Source of the DNA: G963663315 sp965231905
GTDB lineage: Bacteria; Pseudomonadota; Gammaproteobacteria; Arenicellales; Poriferihabitantaceae
Direction of reading: 5' to 3'
Assembly: GCA_965231905.1 (NCBI GenBank)
Contig: CBDDOO010000002.1
Location: 1,302,001-1,366,000 of the forward strand
DNA: 64,000 bases
The position numbers and the translations under genes were made by a program. Positions 50,610 through 58,784 of this stretch are shown here, in pieces. Within the stretch, counting starts at the first letter, position 1; every line of letters begins with the position of its first letter. Under the pieces are notes generated by a model. The model saw only the letters and a program-made list of their open reading frames with translations. It did no database searches and was not told where the DNA came from.

Positions 50610-50641
50610 AAAAAAGGGGCGCCGGAAGCGCCCCTTTTTTC
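50610..50641 (-). terminator. Rho-independent terminator or attenuator between aapJ and aapQ
   Basis: GGGGCGC (50616-50622) pairs with GCGCCCC (50628-50634) around a 5-base loop, with A5 on the left and T6 on the right, so it works on either strand. It would let most transcripts end after aapJ and give excess binding protein over permease. Confidence 0.85.
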
Positions 50642-50672
50642 TTTTCATACTCCGATGAACCGATGGTCTGGT

Positions 50673-51692
50673 TTAACGAATCGGCGCCGCGTACAGGATG
50701 CCGCCGTCTCTCCAGGAAGCGTTCAGACCGCGTTCAAGACCAATGGGGGTATCGGGACCGATATTGCTGTTAAACAATTCGGCATAGTTACCGCCGGCCT
50801 GAATCGCCCGAACGGCCCATTGCGCGTCGAGTCCGAGCATCTCACCCATGTTGCTTTCGGTGCCGAGCAGACGGTTGATGCTGGGATTGTTGCCCGCTTC
50901 CATTGCCATTTCACCGGCATTGGCCTGGGTGATACCCAGTTCTTCGGCGATGATGAGCGCGTTGACAACCCATTTGCCGATGTCGGCCCATTGGTCATCG
51001 CCATGGCGAACGGCTCCACCCAGAGGTTCCTTGGAAATGATCTCGGGAAGAATGATGTGCGCAGAGGGGTCTTCCAGCGCCGCGCGGGTGGAAGCCAGGC
51101 CGGATGCGTCCGTCGTATACGTGTCGCAACGATTGGCGGAATAGTTGGAGATGCCTTCTTCGTTGGTTTCGATCGCGACCGGCTCATAACTGATGCCATT
51201 GACCCGCATGTAGTCAGCCAGATTCAACTCTGTGGTCGTGCCGGTCTGGATACAAACGGAAGCGCCGTCCAGTTGCGTCGCAGAGGTAATGCCCATCTCT
51301 TTCCGGATCATAAAGCCCTGTCCATCATAATAGTTGACCGGCAGGAAGGTCAGTTTGAGGTCCACGTCACGGCTCAGGGTCTCGGTTGTGTTGCGGAAGA
51401 GAATGTCGCCATCGCCTGAGTTCAGCACGGTAAAACGGGTTTTACCGGTTGTCGGGATGAATTTGACTTTCTCGCCATCGCCCAGAACAGCGGCGGCTAC
51501 CGCGCGGCAGAAGCCGACATCAAAGCCTTCCCAACGACCATTTTCGTCAGGAGCGGCGAAGCCGGCCACGCCCGTTGTGACTACGCAATTCAACTCGCCC
51601 CTGGCCTGCACATCTTCCAGTGTACCAGCCTGGGCGGTCATCGTAATCAGCGATGATGCGGCGACAAGAGCCGCAGATTTGACAAATTTCAT
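50673..51692 (-). CDS. aapJ: General L-amino acid ABC transporter substrate-binding protein
   Basis: 339 residues from ATG 51692, chosen because it begins a clear signal peptide (MKFVKSAALVAASSLITMTA, cleavage near QAG). Type 2 periplasmic binding fold: VQARGELNCVVTTGVAGFAA, WEGFDVGFCRAVAAAVLGDG, VCIQTGTTTELNLADYMRVN, and near the end RAIQAGGNYAELFNSNIG, all typical of AapJ/BztA. It captures polar amino acids in the periplasm. Confidence 0.94.
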   Translation of the reverse strand: MKFVKSAALVAASSLITMTAQAGTLEDVQARGELNCVVTTGVAGFAAPDENGRWEGFDVGFCRAVAAAVLGDGEKVKFIPTTGKTRFTVLNSGDGDILFRNTTETLSRDVDLKLTFLPVNYYDGQGFMIRKEMGITSATQLDGASVCIQTGTTTELNLADYMRVNGISYEPVAIETNEEGISNYSANRCDTYTTDASGLASTRAALEDPSAHIILPEIISKEPLGGAVRHGDDQWADIGKWVVNALIIAEELGITQANAGEMAMEAGNNPSINRLLGTESNMGEMLGLDAQWAVRAIQAGGNYAELFNSNIGPDTPIGLERGLNASWRDGGILYAAPIR

Positions 51693-51799
51693 AATGTTCT
51701 CCAAAGTTTTAATCAATGACAAGAAGACTGCAAGCGGACTTCTTCCCGGAAATGGACAGTACGATACTGACCGCATGGGTTATTATAGCGTAAATTCAG

Positions 51800-52705
51800 T
51801 CAACTGTGCATAATTTTCGCCTGTAAATCTGCATGGTATGATGATCTCACCATCGCGCCTGCGGCGACGCTGGTGAAGCCGATCGACTCGGCTGTTTCGC
51901 GAAGCGATTCGAATTCGTCAGGATGCCAGTATCGGCGGACCGGAAGGTGGTGGATGCCCGGTTGCAGATACTGTCCGAGGGTCAGCATGCCGACCTGGTG
52001 ATTCACCAGGTCTTCCATGACTTCGACAATCTCCGCCCTGGATTCACCGAGTCCCAGCATCAGGCCGGACTTGGTGGGTAACTCCGGGTGGCGACGCTTG
52101 ACGCGCCGCAGAAGATCGAGAGAATATTGATAATCGGAGCCGGGGCGGACTTCCCGGTAGAGCCGGGGGACTGTTTCCAGGTTATGGTTGAAAACATCGC
52201 TCGGCGCGCGCGCCAGAATATCGACCGCTTTCTCCATTCTGCCCCTGAAATCCGGGGTCAGGATTTCGATTCGGGTTTGCGGGCTGTGGGTCCGCACCGC
52301 TTCGATGCAATCGACAAAATGGCCGGCGCCGCCATCGCGCAGGTCATCGCGGTCAACGGAGGTGATCACGACATATTGCAGTTTCATCGCGGCGACGGTT
52401 TGCGCGAGATTCTCCGGTTCCGCCGGGTCCAGCGGGTTCGGGCGGCCATGGCCGACATCGCAGAACGGACATCGGCGGGTGCAGATGTCGCCCATGATCA
52501 TGAAGGTGGCCGTGCCGTTGCCGAAACATTCTCCCAGGTTGGGGCAGGCCGCTTCTTCGCAAACGGTATGCAGTCCTTTTGCTCTCAATATTTTTTTCAA
52601 TGCGGCCACTTCCGGGGTGCCGGTGAAGCTGGCCCGAATCCAGCGCGGCTTGCGTAAAAGTTTCTCCCGTGGAAGCGGTTCGATTCTGATCGGGATGCGC
52701 GCCAT
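51800..52705 (-). CDS. lipA: Lipoyl synthase, 5-prime end disturbed by repeats
   Basis: 301 residues from ATG 52705. LipA inserts two sulfurs into octanoyl groups on GcvH and 2-oxoacid dehydrogenases. Auxiliary cluster cysteines are in CEEAACPNLGECF and the radical-SAM cluster in CTRRCPFCD; the C-terminal RSSYHADLQ is present. Homology runs further upstream (KPKKIIRGEKLRGADKM, cf. E. coli ERGVKYRDADKM), but no ATG, GTG or TTG precedes it in frame until family B repeat DNA begins. Either the internal ATG is used, giving a short N-terminus, or translation starts in repeat DNA at 52930 or 53041. The gene follows gcvTHP, whose GcvH needs lipoate. Confidence 0.9.
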   Translation of the reverse strand: MARIPIRIEPLPREKLLRKPRWIRASFTGTPEVAALKKILRAKGLHTVCEEAACPNLGECFGNGTATFMIMGDICTRRCPFCDVGHGRPNPLDPAEPENLAQTVAAMKLQYVVITSVDRDDLRDGGAGHFVDCIEAVRTHSPQTRIEILTPDFRGRMEKAVDILARAPSDVFNHNLETVPRLYREVRPGSDYQYSLDLLRRVKRRHPELPTKSGLMLGLGESRAEIVEVMEDLVNHQVGMLTLGQYLQPGIHHLPVRRYWHPDEFESLRETAESIGFTSVAAGAMVRSSYHADLQAKIMHS

Positions 52706-52795
52706 TTTGTCCGCGCCGCGCAGCTTTTCGCCGCGTATGATTTTTTTTGGTTTGTGGGTTCTCGCTCCCCTCCCCCCACCACACCCGCTATCGCC

Positions 52796-53043
52796 TGGCG
52801 GCTCGGCGGGATGTGACTCCCCCTCGAGGGGGGAGTGATTGCCCCCCACCGGCTCACCGGCGAGCTGACGCTCTTGTATCGCCGACTCCCCCTCAAGGGG
52901 GGAGTGATTCGACGACGGGGGGTTATTCATAACCGCTCGGCGGGGTGTGACTCCCCCCACCGGCTCACCGGCGAGCTGGCGCTCTTGTATCGCCGACTCC
53001 CCCTCGAGGGGGGAGTGATTTGACGACGGGGGGTTATTCATAA
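52796..53043. repeat. Family B repeat cluster between gcvP and lipA
   Basis: Two full ~66-bp units (CCCCCCACCGGCTCACCGGC, GAGCTNGCGCTCTTGTATCG, CCGACTCCCCCTNGAGGGGG) at 52842-52908 and 52951-53020, plus a partial one at 52815-52840. The word CGACGGGGGGTTATTCATAA follows both full units, so the second includes a copy of the last bases of gcvP. This is a local tandem duplication. Confidence 0.85.
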
Positions 53044-55892
53044 TCGCTGACCGGGGGGCAGGAGCAAACCAGGTTTCTGTCGCCATAGACATTATCTACC
53101 CGCCCGGTGGGAGGCCAGAATTTATTGTCCCGCGTTTCCGGGGTGGGAAAGAATGCGCGTTGCCGGGAATAGGGGTAGTCCCAGTGATCGCTTACCAGCA
53201 GGTGGTATGCGTGCGGGGCATTGGTCAACAGGTTGTTTCCCCGCAACGCCGGGTTGTTTTCTATTTCCCGGATTTCCTCCCGAATCTGGATCAACGCATT
53301 GCAGAATCGATCCATTTCTTCCAGAGACTCGCTTTCCGTGGGCTCGATCATGAACGAATCGGGCACCGGCCAGGACATGGTGGGCGCATGGAATCCATAA
53401 TCAATCAGACGCTTGGCGACATCTTCGACGGTAATGCCGCTGCGCGCCTTGAGCGGCGCCAGGTCTATCACGCATTCGTGGGCAACCCGGCCATTCGCTC
53501 CCTTGTAAACAACCGGGAAACAGGGGTCCAGGCGGTGGGCGATGTAGTTGGCGTTCAGGATGGCCACCTCGGTGGAGCGTTTCAGTCCCTGTTTGCCCAG
53601 TAATCTCATATACGCCCACGAGATCGGCAATATCAGCGGCGATCCCCAGGGAGCCGCCGAAACGGTTCCCATCGAACTGGAGCCGCCGCGATTGCAGCTG
53701 ACCACCGGATGGTCCGGCAAAAAGGGCAGCAGGTGTTTTTTGACCCCGATCGGCCCCATGCCGGGGCCGCCGCCGCCGTGTGGTATCGCGAAGGTCTTGT
53801 GAAGATTCAAATGCATCACATCCGCGCCGATTTCAGCGGGGCGACAGATGCCGACCATGGCGTTCATGTTGGCGCCATCCATGTATACCTGCCCGCCATT
53901 GGAGTGGACGATCTCGCAGATTTCGCGAATGGATTCCTCGAATACGCCATGGGTCGAAGGATAGGTCACCATGGTCGCGGCCAGGGTCTCCCGGTGTTTT
54001 TCCGCCTTGTTCCTGAAATCGTCCAGGTCCATGTTGCCCTGGTCGTCGCACTGGACCACGACCACCTTCATTCCCGCCATGATGGCGCTGGCCGGGTTGG
54101 TGCCATGAGCCGAAGACGGAATCAGGCATATCGTTCTCCCCGTATCGCCGTGTGAGCGATGCCAGGCGCGAATGCACAACAGTCCGGTGTATTCTCCCTG
54201 GGAACCGGCGTTGGGCTGAAAGGAAAAGCCGTCGAATCCGGTGAGCTGGCACAGCATCGAATCCAGGCGGTTGATAATGCGATGGTAGCCCCTGGTGTGT
54301 TTGGCCGGCGCGAAGGGGTGGATATGTGCGAAAAGCGGGTTCGATATGGGTTCCATTTCACTGGCGGCATTCAGTTTCATCGTACACGACCCCAGGGGGA
54401 TCATGCCCCGCGCCAGGGTAATGTCCTTGCTGGCCGTCTTCCTCAGATAGCGCATGAATTCTGTTTCCGAGCGGTAGCGATGAAATATCGGGTGGGTCAG
54501 GAAGTCGCTGGTTCGTTGCAGCGCCGGCGGGATGGATGGCTCCAGATCAATGTTAAACAGATCGCCCTTGATCCGTCCCGGGGTGACCCCTTCAAAGACT
54601 TCCAGCAAGCCGGACACTTTTTCCGGGGAAAGGGTTTCGTCCAGGCTGACGCCGATATGGTCGTCGTCGATCAACCGGAGGTTGTAGCGCGCCTGTTCCG
54701 CCTTGTCCAGGATCATTCTGGCCTGGTTCGGCGTTCGCACCATCAGGGTGTCGAAGAAATGACGATGGACTATTTCAAAGCCCAGGTCGGTGAGGCCCCG
54801 CCCCAGCGCCCGCGTCAGCCGGTTGACGCTTTTGGCGATCCGGGTCAGGCCCTCGGGGCCATGATACATGGCATAGACCGTGGCCATAACGGCTAACAGA
54901 ACCTGTGAGGTACAGATATTGCTGGTCGCTTTATCGCGGCGGATGTGCTGTTCCCGGGTCTGCAGCGCCATGCGGTAGGCCAGATTGCCATTCGCGTCAA
55001 TGGTGGCGCCGATCAGGCGGCCCGGCAACAGGCGTTTGTATTTCTCGCGGGTGGCCATGTAAGCGGCATGCGGGCCACCGAACCCCATTGGCACTCCGAA
55101 GCGCTGGGTACTGCCGATGACGATGTCCGCCCCCATTTCTCCGGGAGGTTTCAACAAGGTCAAAGCCAGCGGGTCAGCCGCCATGATCACGACTGCGTTG
55201 TCGGATTTCAGTTGATCAATCGCTGTTGTGTAGTCTCGTATCTGACCGGACGCGGCGGGATACTGGAGCAGTCCCGCGAAAAACCCGCCCTGTTCGATAT
55301 CAGCCTGGCAATCTCCCACCACGACCTCTATCCCCAACGGTTCGGCGCGGGTCTGAATGACGGCGATGGTCTGGGGGAAACAGTCCCGATCCACGAAAAA
55401 CCGGTTCGATTTATTCCTTGACGCCCGGAATCCAACCATCAGGGCCTCCGCCGCGGCGGTCGCTTCATCGAGCAGGGAGGCGTTGGCCAGTTCCATTGCG
55501 GTGAGATCCATGATCATCTGCTGAAAGGTAATCAGGATTTCGAGGCGGGCCTGGCTGATTTCAGGCTGATAGGGAGTGTATGCGGTGTACCAGTCCGGGT
55601 TTTCCATCACGTTGCGGCGAATTACGGGCGGGGTGACGGTTCCGTAGTAACCCAGTCCAATCATCGAAACAGCCAGCGTATTGCCGGACGCGATTTGCCG
55701 GCTCAATTTGTTCAGGCGGTTTTCATTCAGGGCGCCGGGCAGGGTGAATTCGCTTTGACTGCGAATGGAGCGGGGAATGGTCTGTTCAACCAGTTCATCC
55801 AGGGATTTCAGCCCAAGCGCTTCCAGCATCCGGGCAATATGATCGGGGTTGGGGCCGATATGGCGGGTCGTGAAATCATCTGCTCTGGACAT
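53034..55892 (-). CDS. gcvP: Glycine dehydrogenase (decarboxylating), P protein
   Basis: 952 residues, full length for the single-chain form. It decarboxylates glycine and passes the aminomethyl group to lipoyl-GcvH. N-terminal RHIGPNPDHIARMLEALGL; GLGYYGTVTPPVIRRNVMEN; the PLP lysine in HLNLHKTFAIPHGGGGPGMG; and EPTESESLEEMDRFC near the end. The stop TAA lies at the edge of the downstream repeat cluster. It is part of gcvT-gcvH-gcvP-lipA. Confidence 0.96.
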   Translation of the reverse strand: MSRADDFTTRHIGPNPDHIARMLEALGLKSLDELVEQTIPRSIRSQSEFTLPGALNENRLNKLSRQIASGNTLAVSMIGLGYYGTVTPPVIRRNVMENPDWYTAYTPYQPEISQARLEILITFQQMIMDLTAMELANASLLDEATAAAEALMVGFRASRNKSNRFFVDRDCFPQTIAVIQTRAEPLGIEVVVGDCQADIEQGGFFAGLLQYPAASGQIRDYTTAIDQLKSDNAVVIMAADPLALTLLKPPGEMGADIVIGSTQRFGVPMGFGGPHAAYMATREKYKRLLPGRLIGATIDANGNLAYRMALQTREQHIRRDKATSNICTSQVLLAVMATVYAMYHGPEGLTRIAKSVNRLTRALGRGLTDLGFEIVHRHFFDTLMVRTPNQARMILDKAEQARYNLRLIDDDHIGVSLDETLSPEKVSGLLEVFEGVTPGRIKGDLFNIDLEPSIPPALQRTSDFLTHPIFHRYRSETEFMRYLRKTASKDITLARGMIPLGSCTMKLNAASEMEPISNPLFAHIHPFAPAKHTRGYHRIINRLDSMLCQLTGFDGFSFQPNAGSQGEYTGLLCIRAWHRSHGDTGRTICLIPSSAHGTNPASAIMAGMKVVVVQCDDQGNMDLDDFRNKAEKHRETLAATMVTYPSTHGVFEESIREICEIVHSNGGQVYMDGANMNAMVGICRPAEIGADVMHLNLHKTFAIPHGGGGPGMGPIGVKKHLLPFLPDHPVVSCNRGGSSSMGTVSAAPWGSPLILPISWAYMRLLGKQGLKRSTEVAILNANYIAHRLDPCFPVVYKGANGRVAHECVIDLAPLKARSGITVEDVAKRLIDYGFHAPTMSWPVPDSFMIEPTESESLEEMDRFCNALIQIREEIREIENNPALRGNNLLTNAPHAYHLLVSDHWDYPYSRQRAFFPTPETRDNKFWPPTGRVDNVYGDRNLVCSCPPVSDYE

Positions 55893-55933
55893 GGATTGTT
55901 TACCGGGTTTGTAGTTGATCGGGCGGGCGTGGT

Positions 55934-56308
55934 TTATTCAAGTGATTCGACCAGAGATTGATAAGCGGCCAGGTCCATCAGCCGGTCCAGTTCCGACAGG
56001 TCGCTCGGCCTTATCTTGTATACCCAGCCTTCGCCATCGGGGGCGTCATTGATTTTTTCCGGAATCTCCGTCAGTATCTCGTTGACTTCGACGACGACGC
56101 CGCTGACCGGGGACTTGAGTTCTCCGGCGGCCTTGACCGACTCTATGACGGCGGCTTCCTCGCCCCGCTCCAGTTCGCGGTCGATGTCGGGGAGTTCCAC
56201 ATACACTACATCCCCTAATTGTCGCTGGGCAAAATCGGTGATTCCTATAACGATCCGGTCATTTTCATGACGCGCCCATTCGTGATCATCGGTAAATTTA
56301 ATCGTCAT
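55934..56308 (-). CDS. gcvH: Glycine cleavage system H protein
   Basis: 124 residues from ATG 56308, preceded by GAGGAGCC; a start at 56332 is less likely. It is the lipoyl carrier of the glycine cleavage complex. FTDDHEWARHENDRIVIGIT and VVYVELPDIDRELERGEEAA are conserved, and the lipoylated lysine is in IESVKAAGELKSPVSG. Confidence 0.96.
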   Translation of the reverse strand: MTIKFTDDHEWARHENDRIVIGITDFAQRQLGDVVYVELPDIDRELERGEEAAVIESVKAAGELKSPVSGVVVEVNEILTEIPEKINDAPDGEGWVYKIRPSDLSELDRLMDLAAYQSLVESLE

Positions 56309-56365
56309 TTCAGGCTCCTCTTTGACAGTCAATATGGTTTATACAATAAATGCGAATAATCCGGG

Positions 56366-57523
56366 TTATCGTTTCCGGTAGTAGTTCCGTTTGACGAAGG
56401 GCAACCGGGTTACCCGTACCGGCAGGCGTTTGCCCCGAACCACCGCATGGAGTCCGGGCCGCCCGGCGTCTTGTTCCGTGTCAACATCCGTCGGCTCCGC
56501 ATATTCCCGGTTGACGTAACCCATGCAAACCGGCTTCCCCATACTGGGGCTGAATCCCCCGCTGGTTACGGTTCCGACCGTGTCGCCGTTGTCATCTTCG
56601 ATCATCGCGCCCTGCCGGACCGGCATCCTGCCAACAGGCCGCAATCCAACCAGCGCCCTGGAAACCCGCCCGGTAATCTGCGGCAGAATGACGTGGTCTC
56701 CCGGAAATCCCCCGGCGCGCTCCCCCTGTGACCTCCTGGCTTTTGAAACAGCCCATGACAGGCCCGCTTCGACCGGCGTGGTATCCTGTGTAATTTCATG
56801 GCCGTACAGTGGCAGCCCGGCTTCCATTCGCAATGAATCCCGGGCGCCCAGTCCGGCCCACGCCACATCCGGGTCGGACAACAGCAATTCGGCAACCGCG
56901 GTGGCATGATCATCCTGCATCCCGATCTCGAATCCATCTTCGCCGGTATAGCCGGAGCGGGAAAACAGGCAGGGAATGCCATCCAGGGTTAGTTCGTTGA
57001 CGGACATGAATCCCATCGCGGACAGATCATATCCCAATTGCTTCATCACGTCCGGGGATTTTGGTCCCTGCAACGCCAGCAAACTCCGGTCACGAGCCAT
57101 TTCTACATCAAGCGTTTTCTCAAGTTTGTTCTTCAAGTAATTGAAATCAGTGGTCTTGCACGATGCGTTCACCACCAGAATAAATTCTGTCCGCGCAATG
57201 CGGGCAACCATCAAATCGTCGATGATTCCGCCCTTTTCATTTAACAGCAGCCCGTATTTCTGTTTGCCGACGGCAAGGGATGCGAGGTCCACCGGTATCA
57301 GCGATTCGAGATGAATTGCGGCGTCCACTCCAGAAACATGGATCTGTCCCATGTGAGACACATCGAAAAGGCTGGCCTGGCGCCGGGTATGGAGGTGCTC
57401 CCGAATGATCCCCGGAGGGTATCTCAGCGGCATGTCATAACCGGCGTAAAGGCCCATTTCGGCGCCTGCTTCGAGGTGCAACCGGTGTAGTCGGGTTCTT
57501 TTCAACTGAGCGGATTGATTCAC
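56366..57523 (-). CDS. gcvT: Glycine cleavage system aminomethyltransferase, T protein
   Basis: 385 residues. It transfers the methylene group from lipoyl-GcvH to tetrahydrofolate. Motifs: RRQASLFDVSHMGQIHVSG, KQKYGLLLNEKGGIIDDLMV (catalytic Asp), LFSRSGYTGEDGFEIGMQ, GLGARDSLRMEAGLPLYGHE, and VTSGGFSPSMGKPVCMGYV. It is one of three folate-binding GcvT-fold proteins in the window, with ygfZ and dmdA. No glycine riboswitch is evident in the 86-bp gap to dmdA. Confidence 0.96.
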   Translation of the reverse strand: MNQSAQLKRTRLHRLHLEAGAEMGLYAGYDMPLRYPPGIIREHLHTRRQASLFDVSHMGQIHVSGVDAAIHLESLIPVDLASLAVGKQKYGLLLNEKGGIIDDLMVARIARTEFILVVNASCKTTDFNYLKNKLEKTLDVEMARDRSLLALQGPKSPDVMKQLGYDLSAMGFMSVNELTLDGIPCLFSRSGYTGEDGFEIGMQDDHATAVAELLLSDPDVAWAGLGARDSLRMEAGLPLYGHEITQDTTPVEAGLSWAVSKARRSQGERAGGFPGDHVILPQITGRVSRALVGLRPVGRMPVRQGAMIEDDNGDTVGTVTSGGFSPSMGKPVCMGYVNREYAEPTDVDTEQDAGRPGLHAVVRGKRLPVRVTRLPFVKRNYYRKR

Positions 57524-57609
57524 AGTCTCATCCAGGTTATCAGGTCATCCCGGTTGGCGAAAAATTGGTGGAAATCAAGTTCGGAACATACCATAAAGAC
57601 CGGAGAAAT

Positions 57610-58779
57610 TCAGTCCGGACTCGCTCCGGTTCGCTGGCCGGTCATTGCGGATTCGGAAAACGGCAGCGACATGACCCGGCCCGAGCGGACGCCATGCCCC
57701 GGAATTCGCACCCGGACACGGGCGCCCGGCCTGCAGAAGTCTTTATGGATCATCGCCAATGCCACATTGTTCTTGAAGCGCGGCGACCAGATTGCGGTGG
57801 TCACCCTGCCGACCTGTCGCGCGCCGGCCATGACCGGCCAGGGATTCTGGCACGGCGGGCAGGCGTCACCGTCAAATAATATACCACGAATGATCTGGCG
57901 TACGCCGTCAGAGGCGATTTTTCTCAGCGCGTCCAGCCCGATACAGTCGAAGGAGCCATCCAGTTGGCAGAAGCGGTCGAACGCGCATTCCAGCGGATTG
58001 TTTTCACGTGTCATGTCGTTGCCGTAGGAAAGCAGTCCGCTTTCGACTCGCTCAATCAGGTTCGGGCTGCCCGGAGCGATATTCAGGTCGGAACCGGCCT
58101 CCCACAAGGCATCCCACAGCTCCAGCCCCAATGCCGGTTTTGCGGGATAAATTTCGAACCCGCCCTGTTTGCTGTAACCCGACCGGGCCACGATATGCAG
58201 ATGGTCGCGGAATTTGAGCTTCTCAAACCGGAAATAACGGATGTCAGGCGCCGTCCCGCCAAAAACACGGGCCATCAATTCATCCGACTTCGGCCCCTGT
58301 ACCGACAAGGGCCAGACATCCGGTTCATCAATCGTGACGTTCAGGCGCATGCCGGTCGCCAGTCCCTTCGTCCACAACAACAGGTCGGAGTCGGAAATGG
58401 ACAGCCAGAAATGATCTTCGGCGAGCTTCAGGATAACGGGGTCATTCAGTATGCCGCCCTCGTCGTCGACCATCGGCGCATACAGGCATTGCCCCGGTCG
58501 CGCCCGGCGCAGGTCACGCGGTGTCATGAATTGCGTCAACCAGGCCGCGTCCGGGCCGCGTAGCTCAACCTGGCGCTGGCAGCCCACATCCCAGAGTTGC
58601 ACCTGTTTTTTCAGGTGCCAGTAATCCTCGGCGACAGACCGGCGAAACCCCTTCGGCAGAATCGTGTGATTGACGACCGAGTAACTCGAAACGCCGAGCG
58701 ACTCGATACGCGGTGTATATGGAGTCGCCCGTATCCGGCGCGATACCAGCAGTTCCGGCGTGATTACTTCGACCACCAC
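57610..58779 (-). CDS. dmdA: Dimethylsulfoniopropionate demethylase DmdA
   Basis: 389 residues. DmdA transfers a methyl group from DMSP to tetrahydrofolate, giving methylmercaptopropionate. It differs from GcvT in RRIRATPYTPRIESLGVSSY, SVVNHTILPKGF, and YWHLKKQVQLWDVGCQRQVE, which align closely with the Pelagibacter enzyme as I recall it (RRLRNTPFSARVEECGVSDY, HLKKNVQLWDVAVERQVE). PNLIERVESGLLSYGNDMT and ARSGYSKQGGFEIYP also match. It lies just before gcvTHP, which share tetrahydrofolate. dmdB, dmdC and dmdD are not in the window. Other GcvT-fold demethylases remain possible, but the resemblance is strong. Confidence 0.85.
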   Translation of the reverse strand: MVVEVITPELLVSRRIRATPYTPRIESLGVSSYSVVNHTILPKGFRRSVAEDYWHLKKQVQLWDVGCQRQVELRGPDAAWLTQFMTPRDLRRARPGQCLYAPMVDDEGGILNDPVILKLAEDHFWLSISDSDLLLWTKGLATGMRLNVTIDEPDVWPLSVQGPKSDELMARVFGGTAPDIRYFRFEKLKFRDHLHIVARSGYSKQGGFEIYPAKPALGLELWDALWEAGSDLNIAPGSPNLIERVESGLLSYGNDMTRENNPLECAFDRFCQLDGSFDCIGLDALRKIASDGVRQIIRGILFDGDACPPCQNPWPVMAGARQVGRVTTAIWSPRFKNNVALAMIHKDFCRPGARVRVRIPGHGVRSGRVMSLPFSESAMTGQRTGASPD

Positions 58780-58784
58780 ACCGG

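Noticed and set aside
52796..53043. CRISPR-like or attachment-site array between gcvP and lipA
   Set aside because: Only two to three units with shared, not unique, intervening sequence; it is a tandem duplication of the family B repeat.
57524..57609. Glycine riboswitch before gcvT
   Set aside because: Only 86 bp lie between dmdA and gcvT and no tandem aptamer-like structure can be seen.
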